63,574 nucleotides of DNA from Rhodococcus sp. 06-462-5 (GTDB taxonomy: Bacteria; Actinomycetota; Actinomycetes; Mycobacteriales; Mycobacteriaceae). Positions 8,869 through 18,932 of the stretch are shown piece by piece. Both the position numbers and the translations under genes were made by a program. Every line of letters begins with the position of its first letter. Within the stretch, counting starts at the first letter, position 1. Where the stretch lies: positions 1-63,574 of the forward strand of contig NZ_NOYD01000011.1 in assembly GCF_002258315.1 (NCBI RefSeq). The letters are read 5' to 3'. A model generated the notes under the pieces. That model had not been told where the DNA came from. It searched no databases and saw nothing but the letters and a program-made list of their open reading frames with translations.

Positions 8869-9481
8869 CCTCGAGGTGAGCGTCGATCTTCTCGTGCACC
8901 AGGCCCTCGTCGCCGACACTCAGTGCGTCGATGATGGCCTGGTGCTCGGCGCACACGCGGTGCTGCCGGTTGGCCGCGGTGAACAGAGCACTCAGACCCA
9001 CCCGGAGCTGCCGAGCACGCAGTCCTGCGTACGTGCGGGAGAGAAGATCGCTGCCCGCCGAATCGATCAAACTCTGATGGAAGGTGCCGTCCCAGTCGAT
9101 GAACTCCTTCGGCGCATCCGCACTGTCGGAGTTCATCAGCAATTCCTGCTGCTCGAGCGCATGCTGCATCGCCGCGATAGGAGCGTCTCCGGCGCGCAGC
9201 GCCCGGGTGGCCGCGTGCCGTTCGAGGACACCGCGCAGATCCATCAGTTCGGCGATCTGCCGTCCGGACATCGCGGGCACGTGCGCACCGCGCTTGGGCA
9301 CCATCTCGACCAGCCCCTCGGACTGCAGCATCAGCAACGCTTCGCGAACAGGAGTACGCGACACACCGATTCGAGTGGCCAGCTCCTGCTCGTTGAGAAA
9401 AGTGCCGGTGGCGGCCGGTGACGACAGCACCTGATCGCGCACGAACAGATACGCCTTCTCCCTCCCCGACAGCGGCTGCAT
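8840..9481 (-). CDS. GntR family regulator, FCD domain (FadR subfamily)
   Basis: Transcription factor of 213 aa. The N-terminal winged helix (about 5-75) includes LNEQELATRIGVSRTPVREALLMLQSEGLV. The C-terminal FCD helical bundle has ELMDLRGVLERHAA and the metal-binding-type pattern DWDGTFHQSLI with later ...CAEHQAIIDAL. Such regulators usually release DNA on binding a small carboxylate. It sits between the permease and the amidase. A GTATAC palindrome lies 8-13 bases upstream of its start, so autorepression and control of the divergent amidase are likely. Confidence 0.92.
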   Translation of the reverse strand: MQPLSGREKAYLFVRDQVLSSPAATGTFLNEQELATRIGVSRTPVREALLMLQSEGLVEMVPKRGAHVPAMSGRQIAELMDLRGVLERHAATRALRAGDAPIAAMQHALEQQELLMNSDSADAPKEFIDWDGTFHQSLIDSAGSDLLSRTYAGLRARQLRVGLSALFTAANRQHRVCAEHQAIIDALSVGDEGLVHEKIDAHLEVTLQTLLRA

Positions 9482-9486
9482 ACGAT

Positions 9487-9496
9487 ATGTATACCT
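9487..9496. promoter_or_regulatory. Candidate GntR operator (ATGTATACCT)
   Basis: Second GTATAC-centred site, between the divergent GntR and amidase genes and directly beside the GntR start codon. It matches the core found upstream of the permease. This gives two similar sites in the two divergent control regions of one four-gene locus. Confidence 0.55.
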
Positions 9497-9527
9497 GTCT
9501 TCCTCCGACGAAACCAGGAGTCACACC

Positions 9528-10328
9528 GTGAGCACGACCATTCGCATCAGCCTCGCCCAGATCACCAGTGGCGAAGACCCAGCCCGGAACCTCGAACTCA
9601 TCGACACCCACGCCCGTGCCGCCGCGCACGCCGGCTCGGACCTCGTGGTGTTTCCGGAGGCGATGATGCGGTGTTTCGGCGGACCGATACGCAAGTTCGC
9701 CGAGCCTCTCGACGGCGAGTGGGCGAACGTGGTGCGCTCCATTGCCGCCGATGCGGGCATCACCGTCGTCGCCGGAATGTTCACTCCCGCCGCAGACGAT
9801 CGGGTGACGAACACTCTGCTCGTCGCCGGGCCCGGTATCGACGCGAGCTACGACAAGATTCACCTGTTCGACGCCTTCGGATTCGCCGAATCCGACACCG
9901 TCGCACCGGGTTCGGACCCACTCGTGGTGGACATCGCCGGAGTTCGAGTGGGCTTCGCGACCTGCTACGACATCCGATTCCCAGCCCTGTTCCAGAAACT
10001 GGGAGATCTCGGCGCGGAACTCGTCGTGGTTCCGGCATCGTGGGGATCCGGTGACGGCAAGGTCGAGCAGTGGACCCTGCTCGCTCGCGCTCGCGCCCTG
10101 GATTCGACCACCTTCATCGCAGCCTGCGACCAAGCCGAACCTGCTGCCGCCGAAGGCAATGCGCCGCTGGGCGTGGGACATAGCATCGTCTGCTCCCCCA
10201 CCGGCGAGATCCTCGGTCAACTCGACGCGACACCGGGAATGCTGACCATCGACATCCACACCGAACTGGTCGACGCCGTGCGCAAGACTCTGCCGGTGTT
10301 GAAGAACCGCAAGCATTTCGACGCCTGA
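9528..10328 (+). CDS. Carbon-nitrogen hydrolase (nitrilase superfamily amidase)
   Basis: A 266-residue cytoplasmic hydrolase with the nitrilase-superfamily Glu-Lys-Cys triad: Glu44 in VVFPEAMM, Lys110 in YDKIHLFDAFGF and nucleophile Cys146 in GFATCYDIRFP. Size and motifs match the Nit/omega-amidase branch, which cleaves small amides or omega-amides to the acid and ammonia; a true nitrilase is less likely. GTG start with AGGAG upstream. It is divergent from the GntR gene, and with the MHS permease and DUF2848 protein it forms an apparent uptake and degradation locus. Confidence 0.88.
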   Translation: MSTTIRISLAQITSGEDPARNLELIDTHARAAAHAGSDLVVFPEAMMRCFGGPIRKFAEPLDGEWANVVRSIAADAGITVVAGMFTPAADDRVTNTLLVAGPGIDASYDKIHLFDAFGFAESDTVAPGSDPLVVDIAGVRVGFATCYDIRFPALFQKLGDLGAELVVVPASWGSGDGKVEQWTLLARARALDSTTFIAACDQAEPAAAEGNAPLGVGHSIVCSPTGEILGQLDATPGMLTIDIHTELVDAVRKTLPVLKNRKHFDA

Positions 10329-10333
10329 CGGAG

Positions 10334-10395
10334 CCGCGAACTCGAAGTTGGGGACGAAATTCGACCGAAAAGCATCCACAACTTCGAGTTCGCGG
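10334..10395. repeat. 17-bp perfect inverted repeat, 28-bp loop
   Basis: Arms 10334-10350 and 10379-10395 are perfect reverse complements (CCGCGAACTCGAAGTTG and its complement). The element lies between the convergent amidase and gltA2, just ahead of a second hairpin. The AACTTCG core recurs in the palindrome near 53.85 kb, so it may be a member of a dispersed intergenic family. Confidence 0.85.
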
Positions 10396-10406
10396 GAGAT
10401 ACGACA

Positions 10407-10439
10407 ACGCCGCCGGCTCCCGATGGGAGCCGGCGGCGT
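10407..10439. terminator. 15-bp perfect GC-rich hairpin (bidirectional terminator)
   Basis: Perfect 15-bp stem (ACGCCGCCGGCTCCC and its complement) with a 3-base GAT loop between convergent genes. There is no clear U-tract, as is common for actinobacterial terminators. It probably ends both gltA2 and the amidase transcript. Confidence 0.75.
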
Positions 10440-10454
10440 CGTGTACGGCGAGAT

Positions 10455-11753
10455 CTAGCGGGAGCTGACGTCCTGGTAGTCGCGCTCGGTGTAGCCGGTG
10501 TAGATCTGGCGCGGACGGCCGATCTTGCCGGTCGTGTCCTCGTTCTGCTCGCGCCAGTGCGCGATCCAGCCCGGGAGGCGACCCATCGCGAACAGCACCG
10601 TGAACATGCGCGGCGGGAAGCCCATCGCGCGGTAGATCAGGCCGGTGTAGAAGTCCACGTTGGGGTAGAGCTTGCGTTCGACGAAGTAATCGTCGGTAAG
10701 CGCGGTCTCCTCGAGCTTGAGAGCGATCTCGAGCAGCTCGTCGCCATTGCCCAGCTTGCCGAGAATCGTGTGCGCAGTCTCCTTGACCAGCGTCGCGCGC
10801 GGGTCGAAGTTCTTGTACACCCGGTGCCCGAAGCCCATGAGCTTGACGCCGTCTTCCTTGTTCTTGACGCGACGCAGGAAGTCGGTGGCGTCGCCGCCCT
10901 CGGCCTTGATCTTGTCCAGCATCTCGAGCACGGCCTGGTTGGCTCCGCCGTGCAGCGGGCCCCACAGCGCGTTGATGCCGCCGGAGATCGAGGTGAACAG
11001 GTTGGCCTGCGAGGATCCGACGAGGCGGACCGTCGACGTCGAGCAGTTCTGCTCGTGGTCGGCATGCAGGATGAGCAGCATGTCCAGTGCCTTGACGATC
11101 TCGGGATCGACCTCGTACGGCTCGGCCGGGAAGCCGAACGTCAGACGCAGGAAGTTCTCGACCAGGCTCTTGGAGTTGTCCGGGTACAGGAACGGCTGAC
11201 CGACGGACTTCTTGTAGGCGTACGCCGCGATGGTCGGCAGCTTGGCCAGCAAGCGGATGGTCGAGAGCTCGACCTGCTCCGGATCGTTGGGGTCGAGCGA
11301 ATCCTGGTAGTACGCCGACAGTGCGTTGACGGCACTCGACAGCACCGGCATCGGGTGCGCGTTTCGGGGGAAGCCGTCGAAGAACCGCTTGAGGTCCTCG
11401 TGCAGCAGGGTGTGCCGACGGATCTTGTCGGTGAACTTCTCGAGCTGAGTCTCGGACGGCAGCTCCCCGTAGATCAGCAGGTAGCTGACCTCGATGAACG
11501 ACGACTTGCCCGCGAGCTGTTCGATCGGGTAACCGCGGTAGCGCAGGATGCCTGCGTCACCGTCGATGTAGGTGATGGCCGACTTCGTCGACGCGGTGTT
11601 GACGAACCCGCCGTCCAACGTCGTGTAGCCGGTGGTGGCCAGCAACTTTCCCAGCTCGATGCCGTTGTTGCCCTCGGAGGCCTCGGCAATCGACATGGAG
11701 TACTCGCCACCGGGATAGGTGAGGGTGGCTTTGGCATCATTCTCAGCGGGCAC
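10455..11753 (-). CDS. gltA2: Citrate synthase (main TCA-cycle enzyme)
   Basis: Condenses acetyl-CoA and oxaloacetate to citrate and CoA. The 432-residue type II (hexameric-class) protein keeps all catalytic residues: His233 (ADHEQNCSTS), His310 (GFGHRVYK) and Asp367 (YPNVDFYTG). It also has the N-terminal region GFVNTASTKSAITYIDGDAG typical of type II enzymes. The GTG at 11753 has GAGAGGGA upstream and gives the usual N-terminus. It lies downstream of, and on the same strand as, the kinase gene with a 70-bp gap, so it probably has its own promoter. A second citrate synthase (citA) lies 4 kb away. Confidence 0.96.
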   Translation of the reverse strand: MPAENDAKATLTYPGGEYSMSIAEASEGNNGIELGKLLATTGYTTLDGGFVNTASTKSAITYIDGDAGILRYRGYPIEQLAGKSSFIEVSYLLIYGELPSETQLEKFTDKIRRHTLLHEDLKRFFDGFPRNAHPMPVLSSAVNALSAYYQDSLDPNDPEQVELSTIRLLAKLPTIAAYAYKKSVGQPFLYPDNSKSLVENFLRLTFGFPAEPYEVDPEIVKALDMLLILHADHEQNCSTSTVRLVGSSQANLFTSISGGINALWGPLHGGANQAVLEMLDKIKAEGGDATDFLRRVKNKEDGVKLMGFGHRVYKNFDPRATLVKETAHTILGKLGNGDELLEIALKLEETALTDDYFVERKLYPNVDFYTGLIYRAMGFPPRMFTVLFAMGRLPGWIAHWREQNEDTTGKIGRPRQIYTGYTERDYQDVSSR

Positions 11754-11823
11754 GAATGGTCCCTCTCGAACTCGTGTAACGGACACGTACTTGAAGCGGA
11801 CAGTTCTAACGTCGATAGTGAAA

Positions 11824-12795
11824 CTAGTCTCTCGACGCCTCGGACGCCCACGGAGGGTCGGCACCGGGTCGAGAAACCGTGATTGCTGCTGCTTTCGCGG
11901 CGAAATCGAGCGCTTCTCGCCAATCTTGCTTGCTCATCTCTTTCACCGCGTTCGATGTGATAATGCTCTCCTTCTGCAGAAAGCTGAGCAGAGCCCCGTG
12001 CACGGTGTCACCAGCGCCGATGGTGTCGACGACGTCGACAGCGACACCCGGCACCGAGACTTCCTCGGCTATGACGATTCCTGTACCCGGCGTCTCCGCG
12101 GGTGCCGTGAACACCGAGATTCCGTCACCCCCGCGGGTCATGACCACTGCGGTGACTCCCGACGCGAGCCAGTCGTCCACCGTTGTGCCCTGAGTTCCGA
12201 GCCCCAGCCAATGCGAGTCGTCCTCGGAGACCTTGAGGATGTCGATGCTGGGCAACCACGAACGGAAGCGGTCGCGGAACCCGTCGGCAGTGATGTCTCC
12301 GCTGGTGCTGTCGATAGCGGCGGGCCGGATGTTGGGGTCGAGCATCGTGAGCTTGCCCGCGGCCCGGGCCCGGTGCAGCAGACCCGCGTACATCGACGCA
12401 CCGGGCTCGTAGAGCAGCGACAGTGTGCCGAACGAGAGCACGCTGATCTCGTCGGGCAGATCGCCGGGATCGGCGACGAGGCGGTCGGCCGTGCCGTCGG
12501 CGTAGAACGAGTACTCGGCGCTGCCGTCGTCGGCGAGGGTGGTCATCGCCAACGTCGTCGGCTCGTCGCCGCGCTGCACCCACGTGGTGTCCACTCCCGC
12601 GTCGCGCAGACTCGCCAGGATCTGCTCGCCGAACGGGTCGCGCGAGATCCGCGAGAGATATGCGACGGGCGAACCCAGTCGACCTATCGCGACGGCGACA
12701 TTGAACGGTCCGCCGCCGAGCTTGGGCGAGAGCAGCGGCCCCTCGTGCACCGGGACCAGATCGACCAACGCCTCGCCGCACACCAGAATGGTCAC
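11824..12795 (-). CDS. PfkB family carbohydrate kinase (fructokinase-like)
   Basis: A 323-residue ribokinase-fold sugar kinase. PfkB features are the N-terminal substrate site ILVCGEALVDLVP, the glycine-rich LGGGPFNVAVAIGRLG, and the C-terminal active-site motif DTIGAGDTVHGALLSF with catalytic Asp in GAGD. The family phosphorylates fructose, ribose, 2-keto-3-deoxygluconate or adenosine; the sequence looks most like fructokinases. The GTG start overlaps the stop of the mutarotase gene by 4 bp (GTGA), so the two are translationally coupled. An aldose epimerase plus kinase implies handling of a free hexose. Confidence 0.88.
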   Translation of the reverse strand: MTILVCGEALVDLVPVHEGPLLSPKLGGGPFNVAVAIGRLGSPVAYLSRISRDPFGEQILASLRDAGVDTTWVQRGDEPTTLAMTTLADDGSAEYSFYADGTADRLVADPGDLPDEISVLSFGTLSLLYEPGASMYAGLLHRARAAGKLTMLDPNIRPAAIDSTSGDITADGFRDRFRSWLPSIDILKVSEDDSHWLGLGTQGTTVDDWLASGVTAVVMTRGGDGISVFTAPAETPGTGIVIAEEVSVPGVAVDVVDTIGAGDTVHGALLSFLQKESIITSNAVKEMSKQDWREALDFAAKAAAITVSRPGADPPWASEASRD

Positions 12796-13712
12796 TTCTC
12801 GTACCTCATTCCCCAGGTGCCGGACCAGGATTGCCCCGGATCCAGCACGATCAGATCGATTTCGGAGTTCAACGCATCGGGCGGGCACGTCATCGGCTCG
12901 ATCGCCAACGCCCGTCCACGATCGGGATAGGCCTGATCGTTGGCGGGATCGGCGGTGAACACCTGAACCCAACCGAAGCTGCTGTCGGTCCACAGCACGG
13001 TCGCGGTGCCGTCGGGGCCACGGAGAACATGCTTCGCCGTGCCGTCGGCCTCGGGAAGCGAGGCGCTGAACGGAGTGTCCAGCTGCACGCCCTGCAGTGT
13101 TCGCGGCTGCCGGAAGTCGTACTCGGTATCGGCCGTCGGCACCGAATTGCCCACGGGCAGATTGCGTACCGGATCGAGCGGCAGCCGGGTACCCGCGGAC
13201 AGCTCGAGGGTGCACTCGTCGAGTGGCACGTCCCCCACCCGGACGAAGGTGTGAAAGCCCATCCCGTACGGCGCGGGCGAGTCACCGGTGTTCTTCGCCG
13301 ACGCGGTGACGGTGAGACCGTCCGCCGACAGCTCGTGCACCACGGTCACCGTGATCGAGAACGGCCAACCCTGATGCGTTCCGATGTCCACGCTCTGCTC
13401 GACGCGAGAGTCGGTGTGCTCCACGAGAGTCCACGCCACGCGTCGAACGAATCCGTGACTGGCGTTGTTGCGAGCGGGCTCGGTGATCTCCATCCGGTGC
13501 TCGACGCCTTCGAACGTGAACGTGCCGTCTGCCGTCCTGTTGGGCCACGGGGCCAACACCAGTCCCGCCGACAGCGGCGGCTTCGAGCCCGCCTCCCACG
13601 TCTCGGTGAGCGGTGCGCCGTCGTACTCGAGCGCCCGAAGGCCCGCCCCGACGGCAGCGATGTCTGCCCGATACTTGCCGCTCGTCAACGAATACGTCTG
13701 CGCGTCAGCCAT
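12792..13712 (-). CDS. Aldose 1-epimerase (galactose mutarotase-like)
   Basis: A 306-residue galactose mutarotase-fold enzyme, which interconverts alpha and beta anomers of aldoses. Visible features are APWPNRTADGTFTF (the N-R pair that holds sugar), the catalytic-His region NNASHGFVRRV, and a second His in GMGFHTFVRVG. The C-terminal ALAIEPMTCPPDALN carries the conserved Glu general base region. The ATG at 13712 (MADAQTYS) is taken; one three codons earlier is possible. It overlaps the upstream MFS gene by 8 bp and the downstream kinase by 4 bp. Confidence 0.88.
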   Translation of the reverse strand: MADAQTYSLTSGKYRADIAAVGAGLRALEYDGAPLTETWEAGSKPPLSAGLVLAPWPNRTADGTFTFEGVEHRMEITEPARNNASHGFVRRVAWTLVEHTDSRVEQSVDIGTHQGWPFSITVTVVHELSADGLTVTASAKNTGDSPAPYGMGFHTFVRVGDVPLDECTLELSAGTRLPLDPVRNLPVGNSVPTADTEYDFRQPRTLQGVQLDTPFSASLPEADGTAKHVLRGPDGTATVLWTDSSFGWVQVFTADPANDQAYPDRGRALAIEPMTCPPDALNSEIDLIVLDPGQSWSGTWGMRYEK

Positions 13713-14997
13713 GAGAGCCATTCTTTACCACCGCACCCACTCGGTATCGAATGAACGCCGGAAGTGCCAGTGCGGCGATCGAGACCCCGATGACGACCAG
13801 CACTCCACCGCCCGCAGCTGCGGCCGCCGTACCGACGGATGCGGCCGCTGCGCCGTGCAACACATCGCCGATGCGCGGGCCACCGGCGACCACGACGATG
13901 AAGACACCCTGCAGGCGACCGCGCATCTCGTCGGTGGCGACCTGCTGCAGCATCGTGCTGCGAAAGGCCGCCGAGATCATGTCGGCTCCGCCGCCGAGGG
14001 CCAGGAACGCCAGTGCGAACCACAGGGCGACGGTGGTGGCCCCATCGGTGGCCGCGCCGACGGCCAGACCGAAACCGAGCATCGCCACGCCCCACACCAC
14101 GATGCAGATCAGCACCGCCAGGCCCTGCCTGCGTACTCGGGGCAGCCAGCCGGAGAACACGCCACCGACCACCGCGCCCGCGGACATCGCTGCGAACAGC
14201 ATGCCGAGCACCGGACCGCCCGACGCCGGATCGCCGAAGCTCTCGTGTGCGATCTGCGGGAAGAGCGCACGGGGCATCCCGAACACCATCGCGATGATGT
14301 CGACGACGAACGAGGCCAGCAACACCTTCTGCGTCGCGAGGTAGGCGAAACCGTCGAACACCGAACGCAATCCGGCGCGTTGACCCGACTTCGCCGGCGG
14401 AATCCCCGGCAACCGGATCACGGCCCACAGCGTGGCGAACAGAGCGATGGTGTCGATCAGGTAGAGGGTCTCGAGCCCGATGTAGTAGATGAGGATGCCG
14501 GCGCTGAGCGGTCCGGCGATGGCACCGAAGTTCATCACCGTCATGTTCAGCGAGTTCGCGGCGGGCAACTGCTCGGCGGGCAGGATGCGCGGGAGAATTG
14601 CGCTGCGCGTCGGCTGGTTCACCGCGAAGAACGCCTGCTGAACGGCCAACAGCACCAGAATGATCCAGACATTGTTCAGGTCGAGAAACGCTTGCAACCA
14701 GAACAGCGCCGACGTTCCGATCAGACCGCAGGTGGTGATCATCAACAGGGTGCGGCGGTCCATCACATCGGCCAACGCCCCGCCCCACAGGCCGAAGACG
14801 ATGAGCGGCACCAGCGCGAAGACACCGGTGAGGCCCACGTAGGCCGAGCTCAGCGTGATCTGGAAAACCTGTTGCGGCACAGCAACAATGGACAATTGAG
14901 CACCGATGACGGTGACGATGTTCGCGAGCCACAACCGCTTGTAGGCCGGTGTCTTCAGCGGAGTCGTATCGGCAAGAATGCCGCGCAGTCCGCTCAC
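13705..14997 (-). CDS. MFS transporter (EntS/MFS_3-like)
   Basis: A 430-residue major facilitator with about 12 helices. It has the opening PAYKRLWLANIVTVIGAQLS, loop motif GGALADVMDRRTLLMIT, the substrate-region AVNQPTRSAILPRIL, and a large C-terminal half with GGGADMISAAFRSTMLQQ. This architecture (MFS_3, like the enterobactin exporter EntS) usually exports. However, the gene is sandwiched by 4-8 bp overlaps between pdxH and a mutarotase-kinase pair, so a sugar role cannot be excluded. The GTG at 14997 overlaps the pdxH stop (GTGA). Confidence 0.85.
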   Translation of the reverse strand: MSGLRGILADTTPLKTPAYKRLWLANIVTVIGAQLSIVAVPQQVFQITLSSAYVGLTGVFALVPLIVFGLWGGALADVMDRRTLLMITTCGLIGTSALFWLQAFLDLNNVWIILVLLAVQQAFFAVNQPTRSAILPRILPAEQLPAANSLNMTVMNFGAIAGPLSAGILIYYIGLETLYLIDTIALFATLWAVIRLPGIPPAKSGQRAGLRSVFDGFAYLATQKVLLASFVVDIIAMVFGMPRALFPQIAHESFGDPASGGPVLGMLFAAMSAGAVVGGVFSGWLPRVRRQGLAVLICIVVWGVAMLGFGLAVGAATDGATTVALWFALAFLALGGGADMISAAFRSTMLQQVATDEMRGRLQGVFIVVVAGGPRIGDVLHGAAAASVGTAAAAAGGGVLVVIGVSIAALALPAFIRYRVGAVVKNGSHG

Positions 14998-15641
14998 GGT
15001 TGCAGACGCTCGATCACACCGCTTGCCACCGTCAGGCGAATTCGGTTGTGCATACGGCTCGTTCGACCCTGCCAGAACTCGACCGTCTCCGGTTCGACGC
15101 GAAAACCGCCCCAGTTCGGCGGAACCGGCACCTCGATTCCGTCGAACGTCGCGGTGACCTCGGCCAGTCGCGCAGCCAGATCCTCCCGCGAGCCGATGGG
15201 ACGCGACTGCTCGGACGCCCATGCCCCCAGCTGCGAGCCGCGGGGCCGCGTACGCCAATACGCTTCGGTGGTCTCGGCATCGACCTTGACCACCGGGCCG
15301 CGGACGGTGAGCTGACGGGCAATTCCGATCCACGGGAACGTGATCGACGCATACGGCGTCGCGGTGAGCGCACGGCCCTTGTCCGAGTCGTAGTTGGTGT
15401 AGAAGACCACCCCTGATGCGTCGAAGTCCTTGCACAACACGGTGCGGGTGGCGGGTCTACCTGCCTCGTCGACCGTCCCCAACACGATGGCGTTGGGCTC
15501 GGGCAGATTCGCGGCTATCGCGTCGGACAACCACTGTTGCGCCAGCGAACACCACCCGCCCACCAGAGCATCGACGTCGAGGTCCTCGGGCTCTCCGTAG
15601 TCCACCCGCATGTTCGCCAGGCGTTGATCATCTGCAGACAC
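14994..15641 (-). CDS. pdxH: Pyridoxamine 5'-phosphate oxidase
   Basis: FMN-dependent enzyme making pyridoxal 5'-phosphate from PNP or PMP, the last step of vitamin B6 salvage. The 215-residue protein has NAIVLGTVDEAGRPATRTVLCK (FMN site), FYTNYDSDKGRALTATPYAS, RPRGSQLGAWASEQSRPI (PLP site) and the C-terminal dimerisation strand ending WQGRTSRMHNRIR, as in M. tuberculosis PdxH. The GTG at 15641 (VSADDQRLANMR) is chosen because family members start about ten residues before MR-x-DYG; ATG MRVDYG is an alternative. It is first in a tightly overlapping run with the MFS, mutarotase and kinase genes. Confidence 0.94.
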   Translation of the reverse strand: MSADDQRLANMRVDYGEPEDLDVDALVGGWCSLAQQWLSDAIAANLPEPNAIVLGTVDEAGRPATRTVLCKDFDASGVVFYTNYDSDKGRALTATPYASITFPWIGIARQLTVRGPVVKVDAETTEAYWRTRPRGSQLGAWASEQSRPIGSREDLAARLAEVTATFDGIEVPVPPNWGGFRVEPETVEFWQGRTSRMHNRIRLTVASGVIERLQP

Positions 15642-15746
15642 AAGCCCAGACGCTACTCCCGCGTAGATCCCGGCTATGGTTCTGACGAAGTACGCCCGGA
15701 TGCGGCGCAGAGCCGGGTGCAGTTGCGACGAGGGAGTCCACAGGCC

Positions 15747-18057
<2,311 letters not shown>

Positions 18058-18100
18058 TTGACAGCAAGCTCACAGCTCCAGCGCTCCCTTCGAGGCCTAC

Positions 18101-18121
18101 ACTTGCTATCAAGTAAGCAAG
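18101..18121. promoter_or_regulatory. Nested inverted repeats, candidate operator
   Basis: ACTTG-CTAT-CAAGT (18101-18114) is a perfect interrupted palindrome. The overlapping CTTGCT...AGCAAG (18102-18121) is a second one. Both lie about 30-45 bp before the rhomboid-like gene and look like binding sites for a dimeric repressor. No cognate regulator is adjacent. Confidence 0.4.
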
Positions 18122-18148
18122 CGTAACGACCTCGGAGGGAGCGCTCGC

Positions 18149-18820
18149 ATGTACAGGCTCCTGGCATCAGCGCTGCGGATTCGCGTGACACTGGTCTACT
18201 GCGCACTCGCGGTGGCAGGCACGGTAGCGCTCGGCCAGATCGGCCCGCACGATCGCTGGCACGTGCTGCACGCGGCGAGTACCAACCTGCACAATCTGAC
18301 CGACGGCCACCTCGCCACACTCGTCACGAGCGTCTTTCTCACCGAAGGACGGGTGAACTGGCTGTGGCTGGCCGCGGTCGCTCTGTTGTTCGCCGTCGCC
18401 GAGTGGATCTCCGGTTGGCGACGCTTTCTGCTGACCTTCAGCGCCGGACACCTCGGTGCGACGGCATTGGTGGCCGTCGGCTTGCTCATCGGCATTCACA
18501 ACGACTGGCTCGCGGACTCGCTGGCGATGGCCGTCGACGTCGGTGTCAGCTACGCGGCAGCGGCGGTCGCAGGGTCGATGATCAGGTACCTGCCGATGCC
18601 GTGGCGTGCAGGCTGGGCTGCACTGTGGATCGGCGTCGTCGCGATCAGTGGAGTATCGGACCCGTCCTTCACCGCCGTCGGGCACGCGATCGCCCTGACC
18701 ATAGGCTTCGGCCTGGGCGTCCTCTACCTTCGCAGAGACGCATCGACGTTGTCCCACAAAACAATTGGCGGAAGATCGACCGAATGGGTGCAGCCGAGCC
18801 CGCAGCTGTCTACCCTCTGA
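18149..18820 (+). CDS. Rhomboid-like membrane protein
   Basis: A 223-residue integral membrane protein with about six hydrophobic helices and a rhomboid-like layout. After the first helix comes the NLHNLTDGHLATLV segment, then FSAGHLGATAL. A possible nucleophile is Ser134 in DVGVSYAAAAVAG and a possible catalytic His is His179 in VGHAIALTIGFGLG. The Ser motif is not the classical GxSG, so it may be an active intramembrane protease or a relative without activity. GGAGGGAG precedes the ATG. It lies between serC and sepH, a position occupied by a membrane protein gene (Rv0882) in M. tuberculosis. Confidence 0.65.
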   Translation: MYRLLASALRIRVTLVYCALAVAGTVALGQIGPHDRWHVLHAASTNLHNLTDGHLATLVTSVFLTEGRVNWLWLAAVALLFAVAEWISGWRRFLLTFSAGHLGATALVAVGLLIGIHNDWLADSLAMAVDVGVSYAAAAVAGSMIRYLPMPWRAGWAALWIGVVAISGVSDPSFTAVGHAIALTIGFGLGVLYLRRDASTLSHKTIGGRSTEWVQPSPQLSTL

Positions 18821-18932
18821 GAGGGAAACGATCGTCGGCAGAAGCGATGCGTGTCGAACACCCACCGAATACGGCAGGTGAACTAGGCTCGAATTCGACG
18901 GTATCGCGAGCCGGCGCGATGAGGAGGTCAAG

